From contig CAWGJU010000006.1 in assembly GCA_963822985.1 (NCBI GenBank), positions 62,001-126,000 of the forward strand: a stretch of DNA of 64,000 nt, in the 5' to 3' direction. Shown here piece by piece: positions 1 to 6,629 of the stretch. Within the stretch, counting starts at the first letter, position 1. Each line of letters begins with the position of its first letter. Below the pieces are notes generated by a model. That model made no database searches and had not been told where the DNA came from. It saw nothing but the letters and a program-made list of their open reading frames with translations. Source of the DNA: Thermohalobaculum sp963822985 (GTDB lineage: Bacteria > Pseudomonadota > Alphaproteobacteria > Rhodobacterales > Rhodobacteraceae). A program made the position numbers and the translations under genes.

Positions 1-2
1 AC

Positions 3-593
3 GAGCTTCTCGAACAGCTCGAGGCGCTGCCCGTATTCGTCGAGGCATGCGGGTTCACGGTGGCCAAGGCCCCCGGTTATGAAGCCGACGATTTCCTCGC
101 GGCCGCCGTTGCGGTCGCGGAACGGCGGGGTTGGACCACTCTGGTCGCGAGCGGCGATAGAGACACGTTCCAGCTCGCTTCGGAGTTCACGACGATCCTC
201 TATCCTGTGAAGGCAGGTGAGATCGCCCGGATCGGCCCCGAAGAGGTGCGGGATCGCTACGGTGTCGAGCCGGCTCAAGTCCCGGATTTCATCGCTCTTC
301 GCGGTGACCCATCCGACAGGATTCCAGGTGCTCGCGGCGTTGGAGCTCAGACCGCGGCGAGGCTTCTGAAGCGCTTTGCGAACCTGGAGGAGATGATCGC
401 CAATGGGCGCTTTACCGCCCAGGCGGAGGATCTGAGGCTATACCGCCGCATCGCCGCCATGGACGCCACGGCGCCGCTCCCTACGATCTCTGATCGAAAA
501 CCGACGTGGGAAACCGCCGCAGCACTCGCGCGGGAATGGGAGCTGAACGAACTCGCCGAGCGGCTGGCTCGGATGGCGGCGCAGGACGCGTGA
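3..593 (+). CDS. 5'-3' exonuclease (FEN family), 5' end outside window
   Basis: The reading frame is open through the left edge, so the true start lies outside; about 196 C-terminal residues are visible. They show the acidic metal-binding motif EADD, a second acidic motif SGDRD, and a helix-three-turn-helix stretch (GDPSDRIPGARGVGAQ) that clamps DNA and supplies late metal ligands in this family. The frame stops without a polymerase domain, so this is a stand-alone nuclease related to the N-terminal domain of DNA polymerase I rather than PolA. Family role: cleaving 5' flaps or RNA primers in replication and repair. The next stretch downstream is decayed DNA, so no operon partner is evident. 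The family call is secure; the in vivo role is inferred. Confidence 0.85.
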   Translation, partial: ELLEQLEALPVFVEACGFTVAKAPGYEADDFLAAAVAVAERRGWTTLVASGDRDTFQLASEFTTILYPVKAGEIARIGPEEVRDRYGVEPAQVPDFIALRGDPSDRIPGARGVGAQTAARLLKRFANLEEMIANGRFTAQAEDLRLYRRIAAMDATAPLPTISDRKPTWETAAALAREWELNELAERLARMAAQDA

Positions 594-733
594 CCTGACG
601 CGACCGTCGAAGGCATCGCTCGCTGGCGCTCCCTGGGGTGGGCAACAATTAACCTCCCCTATAGACCTACTGACCCTCGACTACGACCACTCCGAGTGCG
701 CCGAAGTCGGCGCGGGCCACGTCTCCTCGCTGT

Positions 734-1254
734 ATGAAGTCCAACCCGGTGCAGGTGCTCGTTGAGCGGGCCCGCCAGACCGGAGCGCGCATCGTCGTTC
801 CCAGCGGCCCCATCCTCGGGCTCGACGCCGTGCGAGCGATGGCCGAAGGCGAGATTTGCAGCGTCACGCTCGAGACCCGCAAGCCGCCGCGCGGTCTCGC
901 CGGCGCGCCGCATCTCGTCGAGAACAACATCGACGTCGAGGGGCTGACCGAGCCCAAGCTCGTCTTCAGGGGCACGGCACGCGAGGCGGCGCGCGGCTTC
1001 CCGGCCAACGTCATGTGGCTGCGGCGCTGTCGCTCGCCGGCATAGGCCCGGATCGCACCACGATCGAGATCTGGGCCGACCCGGGCGTCGACCGCAACGT
1101 CCAGTCCGTGCGCGTTTCCTCCGAGTTTGCCCAGGCCGAGATGACGATCCGCAACGTGCCCTCGGCCGAGAACCCGCGCACCGGCCGGATCGTCGCGCCG
1201 AGCATCATCGCCTGCCTGCGCCGCATGACCGCGCCGTTGGTCGCCGGGACCTGA
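734..1254 (+). pseudogene. Aspartate dehydrogenase remnant (C-terminal two thirds)
   Basis: Conceptual translation gives the C-terminal part of an L-aspartate dehydrogenase (NadX-like, NAD(P)-dependent, aspartate to iminoaspartate). Recognisable blocks are GARIVVPSGPILGLDAV, a TRKPPRGLAGAP block and, in a second frame, ALSLAGIGPDRTTIEIWADP. The N-terminal Rossmann half is absent upstream. A one-base deletion near 1010-1013 (an ANVNVAAAL-type sequence reads GTCATGTG where GTCAATGTG is expected) shifts the frame. With about 100 N-terminal residues missing plus the frameshift, this is best read as a decayed gene and not only a sequencing slip. No nad genes adjoin it. Confidence 0.75.
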
Positions 1255-1519
1255 GGACACACCCGCGGGCTCTGCACGTCGGACGCTGCTCACTCGCGCC
1301 GCCACGCGGAAGCTCCGTTCAAGGCTCGACCAGCTCGTCTGGGGATCGGCAGGAGGTTAGGGGGAAGCCGACGTCCGGTGATCAATTCAGGTAGCCTGCC
1401 AGGCTCGCTGCCTCGCCTACTCCACGGAAACCCCTTCATCAATGCCGGCAATCCCGGCAGCGGTGGCAGCGGGCGAGCCCCTTCGCGAGCGCGCTTCAGA
1501 GGGCTCGTGACGACGGCCT
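1255..1519. other. Intergenic stretch, nothing recognised
   Basis: No start with a convincing ribosome-binding site, no recognisable protein fragment on either strand and no clear hairpin followed by a T-run. It lies between the aspartate dehydrogenase remnant and the converging UPF0149-like gene, consistent with a decayed spacer. Confidence 0.4.
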
Positions 1520-2168
1520 TCAGTGCATTGTCGGACCGGGCCCGCCAAGGGCTTGCATCCCGGCTCGGCGCGCCCGTGTGCAGTCGAGCGCGATGGTGTG
1601 TATCTCGCGCTCTGTTATCCTTTGAAGCTCACCAAAGTGCTTGAACGTGATCGCCAGCTGCGATGCTTCCGCCGGCTGAATGCCCCTCCGTACCAGGTCG
1701 ACCGTGCCGGCCATCATCGCCCTGATCTCGCTCAGTGCGTCGAGTGCCCTTGATGCTTTCTCGGGCAGGTCGATCTCGCCCGCCCCGTGGAAGAGCCCCT
1801 CGACGAAGCCGTCGATTTCCTGCTGCCGCACCTCTGCCAGTCGCGCGAGCGTCTCTGGCGTCGGATCGCCCTGCACGCGCACCAGGCGGAACGGCTCCGT
1901 CCGCTTCTGATGGCGGGTGAGCGCGTCCCACAGACCGTTCACCAACACGCCGATCAGCGCGTTCGCGTCCTCGATGGAATCGACCGCCGGCATTTCGCCG
2001 CCCCAGAGGCTCTCTACGACGCGGAGCGGCGATGCCGACATGTCCGGGCTCGCGATGTTGCCGAAACCGGGTGCGGACCTCATGCTACGGCACCGGGCAC
2101 TCGTATCGGCGCAGCATTTCCTTGACCTGCGCGCTGTCGACCGGGGCACGCGAGGGCTTTTTCGCCAT
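1520..2168 (-). pseudogene. YecA/UPF0149-like conserved protein, frameshifted
   Basis: Reading from an ATG at 2168 gives MAKKPSRAPVDSAQVKEMLR and then hits a stop near 2085; a second frame continues with SPDMSASPLRVVESLWGGEM, ANALIGVLVNGLWDALTRHQ and a long helical C-terminus ending at 1520. The WGGEMP-x-x-DS block and the ALIG-(L/V)-x-GLWD helix resemble YecA/UPF0149-type proteins, whose function is unknown. Full length would be about 215 residues. One frameshift separates N-terminus and body, so it is either a pseudogene or an assembly error. The decayed neighbours make a pseudogene somewhat more likely. No metal-binding C-terminal SEC-C motif is visible. Confidence 0.5.
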
Positions 2169-2299
2169 CAGTCCAGCTCCACCCGCCTGGAGGTCACCTG
2201 AAGCGGAGCGTCGCGGTCTCGAGCCTGGGCGTCAATCGCAAGATCCGCATCGGCGCAGCCTGGCAACTGCCGGCAATGCTATGGCTCGGCGGTCGCGTT

Positions 2300-2640
2300 C
2301 GCGGATACAGCAACGTGCTGCCGCCCCACTCCACCGTAAGCCGTATCATCTGCCCCGGCAGGGTCACCTCTTCAGGCTGCCGACCGTCCACGATCGCCTC
2401 GACGACCTCCGGCGCCAGCAGCGTCAGCCGCAGCACGCGGCAAAGTTAGGACCGGTCAATCTTCTCGGCCGCGGCGAGTTCAGTGATACTGGCGCACTCT
2501 CCGCTCTCCTGCAGGCGCTGCCAGCGGTGGCCCTTGGCGTTCGCGTTGACAACGTGCAGTCGATCCGCGGCCGTTGACGGTAGGATTGACCGTCAGGCGT
2601 GACCACCCGCTTTACCCGGATCCGGGCAGAGGTCGCAGCG
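2300..2640 (-). pseudogene. Recombinase-associated HTH protein remnant
   Basis: Pieced from several frames, the minus strand encodes KRVVTPDGQSYRQRPRID, then WQRLQESGECASITELAAAE, then a helix-turn-helix-like KIDRS*LCRVLRLTLLAPEV and VEAIVDGRQPEEVTLPG. These blocks recur at the C-terminus of large serine recombinases and in small accessory proteins of alphaproteobacterial mobile elements; I recognise the pattern but cannot name a single family with certainty. An in-frame TAA replaces an expected Tyr codon near 2445, and there is at least one frameshift, so the gene is dead. A second, shorter fragment with the same TPDG-x-x-RPRPR start lies at about 4695-4750. Confidence 0.55.
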
Positions 2641-2762
2641 AGACTTCGAACGCGGCTGCTGCATTGAAGGGGCTGACCCGATGTGAGACAATCATTCGCG
2701 CGCAGCCGTTCGACCCGCGCGGGTGCGGGCGAGAGCGCTGAAAGCGGGTCGGGGGAACCGCG

Positions 2763-4556
2763 ATGCGATCCAAGCTTCTCGCCGGTGCCGCGCTGTCCAC
2801 GTTGCTGATCGCGGCCCCCACCATTTCCGTCGCGCCGCCCGAGGCGCTTCTCCGCAGCGACGTGCTCGATCCGCTGGTCGTGAACCGCGAACTCTGTCGA
2901 ACTCGAGGCGCCGAGGCCCGGCTCGATCGACGCGGCCTCTTCATTGCCGCGGCTCGCGCCTATGCGCAGTCGGTGAGCGCCGCAGATTCGGGTCCTCCGC
3001 CGCTCCTGCAGGGGGTGGCCTCCGATGCCTTGCAAGCGACGGTGAACGACGCGGCGCGGCCGTATTTCCAGCAGGCGATCGGCCTGATCGATGGCTTCAA
3101 CCACTTCGAGGCGATCCGTGCCCTTCGAGCCGCCCAGGCGCTCGACCCCGACTGCGCACTCTGCTTCTGGGCCGAGGCTTACGCGCTCGGACCGAACATC
3201 AACGATGCGATGGACCCGGCCAACAATGTTCGGGCGCTGGGAGCCCTGCGGATGGCCAAGGAGAAGGCCGCCGGCGTCAGCGAGATCGAGCGGGCGCTAA
3301 TTGGCGCGCTCGGGACCCGGTATTCCGAGGACTCGTCCGCCGATCGCGCCGCCCTGGACGCGGCCTATTCTCGGGCGATGCAGGACGTCGCCGATCGCTT
3401 TCCCGAGGACGACCAGGTTCAGGCACTCGCCGCCGAGGCAATCATGGATGCCCAGCCCTGGGACTACTGGGAGCCCGGCGGGCGGACCCCGAAGGGTGAT
3501 GCCGGCCAGGCTCTGCAGCGGATCGAGACCGTGCTGGCGCGCAATCCCGAAAGCGTGCTGGCCATCCATCTGCACATTCACCTGACCGAGGCATCGGACG
3601 ATCCCTGGCGCGCGGCGCCGCATGCCGAGCGGCTGGCCGGTCTCGCGCCCGGCGCGGGGCACCTCGTGCACATGCCGGCGCATACCTACTATCGCGTGGG
3701 TCGCTTCAAGGAGTCGCTGGCGGCCAACATCGACGCGGTCGAGGTGGATGAGGCTTATCTCGAAAAGGCGGGCGAGGCGGCGAGCGAGATCTACCGCTAC
3801 GGTTATTATCCGCACAACGTCCACTTCGTGCTGACCTCGGCGCAGATGGCGGGCGACGGCGCGACGGTGCTGAATGCGGCGGACGAGCTTGATGCCGCCC
3901 TGCCAATGGACATGGCTGCCATCGAAGGCTGGGTCCAGCTGATCAAGGCGGCGCCATGGTTCGCCAAGGTCCAGTTCGGCGACCAGACCGTGCTCGAGGG
4001 CGTGCTCGCGGCGCCGGAAGCAGAGGACGCGCCCGCCTACGTTGAAGCCGCCTGGCGCTATGCCCGCGGCGAGGCGGCGGCGCGGCTCGGGCGTGCGGGC
4101 GAGGCGCGCGCCGAGGCGGCAAAGCTTGCCGAGCTCGACGCGGCGACGGACTGGGAGAAGGCGATCCCGTGGATGCCGGGTGCGATGCTCGTCGACATCA
4201 TGCAGGAGACGGTCCTCGCCCGGGCGGCGATGGCAGAGCAGGATCTCGAGACGGCGATCCGTCACTGGGGCAAGGCGACTGCGATCCAGGCGGACCTTCC
4301 CTATCTCGAACCGCCTTTCTGGTACTACCCGGCGCGCCAAAGCTTCGCCGCCGCCCTGCTGCAGGACGGGCAGGCAGAGCGCGCAGAACAAGAGTTCTTT
4401 GCTACGCTGGTCGAGAGCCCTGATAACGGCTGGGCTTATTGGGGTTTGGCCAGGGCGCGCGAGGCGCAGGGCGACACCGGCGGCGCGCAGGCTGCGCTGG
4501 CAATGTGGCGTGACGCCTGGGCGGGAGAGCAGGAGCCTTCGCTCGACCGGCTCTGA
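2763..4556 (+). CDS. Exported TPR-repeat protein
   Basis: A 597-residue protein, intact in one frame. Residues 1 to about 24 form a signal peptide (basic start, LLAGAALSTLLIAAP core), so it should act in the periplasm or envelope. The rest is helical with TPR-like units, for example AARPYFQQAIGLIDGFNHFE near residue 97 and the C-terminal WAYWGLARAREAQGDTGGAQ. An HxHxH-containing stretch (IHLHIHLTE) and HMPAHTYYRVGRF are typical of large uncharacterised TPR proteins of this type. No enzymatic motif is visible; TPR proteins usually scaffold complexes. It is flanked on both sides by recombinase-type remnants, so it may have travelled with a mobile element, although its GC content looks ordinary. 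Confidence 0.7.
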   Translation: MRSKLLAGAALSTLLIAAPTISVAPPEALLRSDVLDPLVVNRELCRTRGAEARLDRRGLFIAAARAYAQSVSAADSGPPPLLQGVASDALQATVNDAARPYFQQAIGLIDGFNHFEAIRALRAAQALDPDCALCFWAEAYALGPNINDAMDPANNVRALGALRMAKEKAAGVSEIERALIGALGTRYSEDSSADRAALDAAYSRAMQDVADRFPEDDQVQALAAEAIMDAQPWDYWEPGGRTPKGDAGQALQRIETVLARNPESVLAIHLHIHLTEASDDPWRAAPHAERLAGLAPGAGHLVHMPAHTYYRVGRFKESLAANIDAVEVDEAYLEKAGEAASEIYRYGYYPHNVHFVLTSAQMAGDGATVLNAADELDAALPMDMAAIEGWVQLIKAAPWFAKVQFGDQTVLEGVLAAPEAEDAPAYVEAAWRYARGEAAARLGRAGEARAEAAKLAELDAATDWEKAIPWMPGAMLVDIMQETVLARAAMAEQDLETAIRHWGKATAIQADLPYLEPPFWYYPARQSFAAALLQDGQAERAEQEFFATLVESPDNGWAYWGLARAREAQGDTGGAQAALAMWRDAWAGEQEPSLDRL

Positions 4557-4913
4557 GCAGGGCCCGGCTGCGGAAGCTGCCCGCACGACTGCCAGTGGTG
4601 GTCGAAGAAGCAGAGTTGGTCCTCGGGCCGGCAGGACCAGCAGGCGATCGCAGCGATGCGCGGGCGAACGCCTGCCGGCATAACCACCGAGGCGCGGCCG
4701 CGGGCGATTAGTCTTGCCATCTGGCGTGATCACCAGTTTTCCCCCGGCGGTTCCGGTCGTCGGGTCTCGGAGCGGAAGCGGTCCTGCGGCGACGCGACTT
4801 TACAGCGTAGATGCGGACAAACCGGTCTCGTCGCGCGGGCCGTCTACCACCGCATGCGAGGGGACCGCTGTCCAGGGTAACTGCAGCGGCCGCGAGTTGT
4901 CCCTTCGATCCGC
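4557..4913. pseudogene. Spacer with a second recombinase-type fragment
   Basis: About 350 bases without an intact gene. On the minus strand near 4695-4750 the sequence reads GKLVITPDGKTNRPRPRLG, which aligns at protein level with KRVVTPDGQSYRQRPRID near 2590-2630. It therefore looks like a second, very short remnant of the same recombinase-associated family. Nothing else recognisable was seen. Confidence 0.35.
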
Positions 4914-5327
4914 TCAGTCGATCGGGTTTGGCTGCAATTCCGCCGCGAGCGCCTCGAAAATGCCCCTCACGTTCGATGACCTGACGCGGTCAAGGCAATC
5001 TCCTGAGGTTTCTGTCTCTGGCAATAGCCACGATCGGGCAGGATCATGAAGCATCGCCCAATTCCCGAACATCCTTTCGGACACAGGTTCTGAGACGTGC
5101 AGGGCGACATCCAGATGCCGGTCGTCCTGACCGATCCGTTGGAAGGCATCACGGACCTGCCGTTCGGGCCCCTCCAGCAATTGGAGGAATACTTCCCTTC
5201 GGCAAATGAGCGCCCCAGTCACATCGTCGCGCGTGTTGCACCGCCGCGCGTCCATAAGGATTCCAGCGAGCATTGCCTCGTCGAATCCGAATGGTTGCGA
5301 GGAGTAGACAATCTTCAGCAGAGCCAA
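4914..5327 (-). CDS. BLUF-domain blue-light sensor
   Basis: A 137-residue protein that is essentially one BLUF domain (FAD-binding blue-light photoreceptor) plus a short C-terminal tail. All expected positions are present: Tyr8 in LKIVYSS, Asn31 in RRCNTRDDVTGAL, Gln49 in FLQLLEGP (the Tyr-Gln pair that rearranges its hydrogen bonds on illumination), and Trp90/Met92 in GNWAM. It has no fused output domain, so it must signal by protein-protein contact, as short BLUF proteins do. A 59-residue proline-rich gene follows upstream on the same strand with about 90 bases between. No EAL, GGDEF or kinase gene is adjacent, so the partner is unknown. Confidence 0.92.
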   Translation of the reverse strand: MALLKIVYSSQPFGFDEAMLAGILMDARRCNTRDDVTGALICRREVFLQLLEGPERQVRDAFQRIGQDDRHLDVALHVSEPVSERMFGNWAMLHDPARSWLLPETETSGDCLDRVRSSNVRGIFEALAAELQPNPID

Positions 5328-5418
5328 TGAGTTCGCTCCTGTTCCCAGCCCCGCCGCGGATGATCAAAGTTGTTGGCGTGGACCCATGCGATGGCACACG
5401 TCGCCGCGCGGAAGAATG

Positions 5419-5598
5419 TTAGAGAGCTTTCGCTCTCGACGCAGCGGCAGCAGCACCTACCTCGAATTTCGGCGCTCCCGGGGGCTTCGGCGGCGGGGCT
5501 GGAGTGATGGTTTTCCGTCTTCTTGATGCGCTCGGCTTTGCTGGCTGGGCAAGAAATTCAGCGAGATCGAATTTCGGTTTGATTGAAAACATGGTCAT
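5419..5598 (-). CDS. Small proline-rich hypothetical protein (59 aa)
   Basis: I chose the ATG at 5598 because AAGGGAAGGG lies just upstream; a longer version from 5640 has no such site. The product begins MTMFSIKPKFDLAEFLAQ, continues with a basic RRRK patch and a proline-rich PAPPPKPPGAPK segment, and ends in an alanine-rich helix. No family recognised. It lies upstream of and in the same direction as the BLUF gene and could be co-transcribed. Nothing in the sequence assigns a function. Confidence 0.5.
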   Translation of the reverse strand: MTMFSIKPKFDLAEFLAQPAKPSASRRRKTITPAPPPKPPGAPKFEVGAAAAASRAKAL

Positions 5599-5709
5599 GA
5601 AGATCCCTTCCCTTGTCGCCCTGATTCGAACGCCTCCCAACAGATATTATGCTTCCGGAAGATGATTGTAAGTGGGTATCATCACGTGGAGACCCCTCAT
5701 TCAAAAAAG

Positions 5710-5725
5710 GGGCTTTGTCACGTTA
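5710..5725 (+). repeat. Left terminal inverted repeat of the IS6 element
   Basis: GGGCTTTGTCACGTTA; pairs with 6493-6508 with one mismatch. Confidence 0.85.
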
Positions 5726-5759
5726 GCGCGCCCGGGCCGAGAGTAGACCGGTCGAAGGC

Positions 5760-6452
5760 TCAAGCGGCGACGATGTCGCGCCAGCCGGCGAAGGCTTCGG
5801 CTCGGAAGATCTTCAGCGTATGGCGAGAGATCAGGTGTCGTTGCACATTGAACTGGTTGTAGCCGGCGGCATGGATGGCGAGGAACCGTTGCGCCGAGCC
5901 CGGCGACCGGAACCCTCGGCGCTGGTGTTCCCGCCGTCGGGTCGGTTGATGCGAAACTTCCGCTCGGTTGTTCGACCTCCCGCCGGCGACATGGCGCTCT
6001 GCAAGGCCGAGATCGCGCAGGGCGGCGCCATAGGATCGAAGCCGGTCGGTGACGATGGTATCCGGCACGTATTCTTGCCGCTTCAGGAGTTTTCGCAAGA
6101 GCTTGAGCGACGCCTTCCGGTCGCGCCGGGGCTGGACGATCATATCGAGGACTTCGCCCTCGTCGTCGACGGCGCGCCAGAGATAGTGGATCCTGCCGCC
6201 AATGCGGACGAAGACCTCGTCCAGGTGCCAGCGCTCCGAAGGGCGTGGCCGGCGAAGACGGATCTCCCTGGCATAGACAGGGCCGAACTTCAGCGCCCAC
6301 CGGCGCACCGTCTCGTAGGAGACGTCGATGCCGCGCTCGGCCAGAAGATCCTCGACGTCGCGGTAGCTCAACGCAAACCGGAAGCAGAGCCAAACGGCGT
6401 GCTGGATGACGATGGGCGGGAAGCGGTGGCGGGCGTAGGAGATGCTGCTCAT
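5760..6452 (-). CDS. IS6-family DDE transposase
   Basis: A 230-residue transposase with the order expected for IS6: an N-terminal HTH (SYRDVEDLLAERGIDVSYET), then the DDE catalytic core. The three acidic residues are visible as WHLDEVFVRI (first Asp), IVTDRLRSYG (second Asp) and NRAEVSHQPTRRRE (Glu). The frame is intact and both ends of the element are present, so the copy could be active. It replicates the element into new targets, forming cointegrates. Confidence 0.92.
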   Translation of the reverse strand: MSSISYARHRFPPIVIQHAVWLCFRFALSYRDVEDLLAERGIDVSYETVRRWALKFGPVYAREIRLRRPRPSERWHLDEVFVRIGGRIHYLWRAVDDEGEVLDMIVQPRRDRKASLKLLRKLLKRQEYVPDTIVTDRLRSYGAALRDLGLAERHVAGGRSNNRAEVSHQPTRRREHQRRGFRSPGSAQRFLAIHAAGYNQFNVQRHLISRHTLKIFRAEAFAGWRDIVAA

Positions 6453-6492
6453 CTCGGCTGATACGACGCCGTCGCTCTGGTCGCCACCCGGT

Positions 6493-6508
6493 TAACGTGA
6501 CAGAGCCC
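6493..6508 (-). repeat. Right terminal inverted repeat of the IS6 element
   Basis: Reads TAACGTGACAGAGCCC on the plus strand, the inverted copy of 5710-5725 with one mismatch. It lies just upstream of the transposase start. Confidence 0.85.
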
Positions 6509-6539
6509 GCCAGGCCGGCAAAAGCGACGCTCGAACCCC

Positions 6540-6595
6540 AATGTTCAAACTTCACCTGCGAAAATGTTCATTCTAACCCCGAAATGTGCAAACTA
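6540..6595. repeat. Three imperfect direct repeats, possible IS21-type terminus
   Basis: AATGTTCAAACTT (6540), AATGTTCATTCT (6563) and AATGTGCAAACTA (6583) recur at about 20-bp spacing. Multiple short repeats of this TGTTCA kind are typical of IS21-family ends, so this may be the stub of an older element into which, or beside which, the IS6 copy inserted. No istA or istB coding sequence remains. Identification is by resemblance only. Confidence 0.35.
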
Positions 6596-6629
6596 TGCTT
6601 GGCGTCATACATACGGTGATATTCAAGCC

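Larger units (their letters stand above)
5710..6508 (-). mobile_element. IS6-family insertion sequence
   Basis: A compact element of about 799 bp with 16-bp terminal inverted repeats: GGGCTTTGTCACGTTA at 5710-5725 and the complement of GGGCTCTGTCACGTTA at 6493-6508 (one mismatch). Between them is one transposase gene. Size, repeat length and transposase type fit IS6/IS26. IS6 elements make 8-bp target duplications by replicative transposition; the flanks here (CAAAAAAG on the left, GCCAGGCC on the right) do not match, so the copy has probably since taken part in cointegrate resolution or an adjacent deletion. Confidence 0.85.

Noticed and set aside
3297..4733. 478-aa open frame on the minus strand
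   Set aside because: Antisense of the intact TPR gene. Only its first 19 residues (GKLVITPDG...) resemble a real protein fragment, which I list separately.
5702..6516. Target-site duplication flanking the IS6 element
   Set aside because: CAAAAAAG on the left and GCCAGGCC on the right do not match, so no duplication is claimed.
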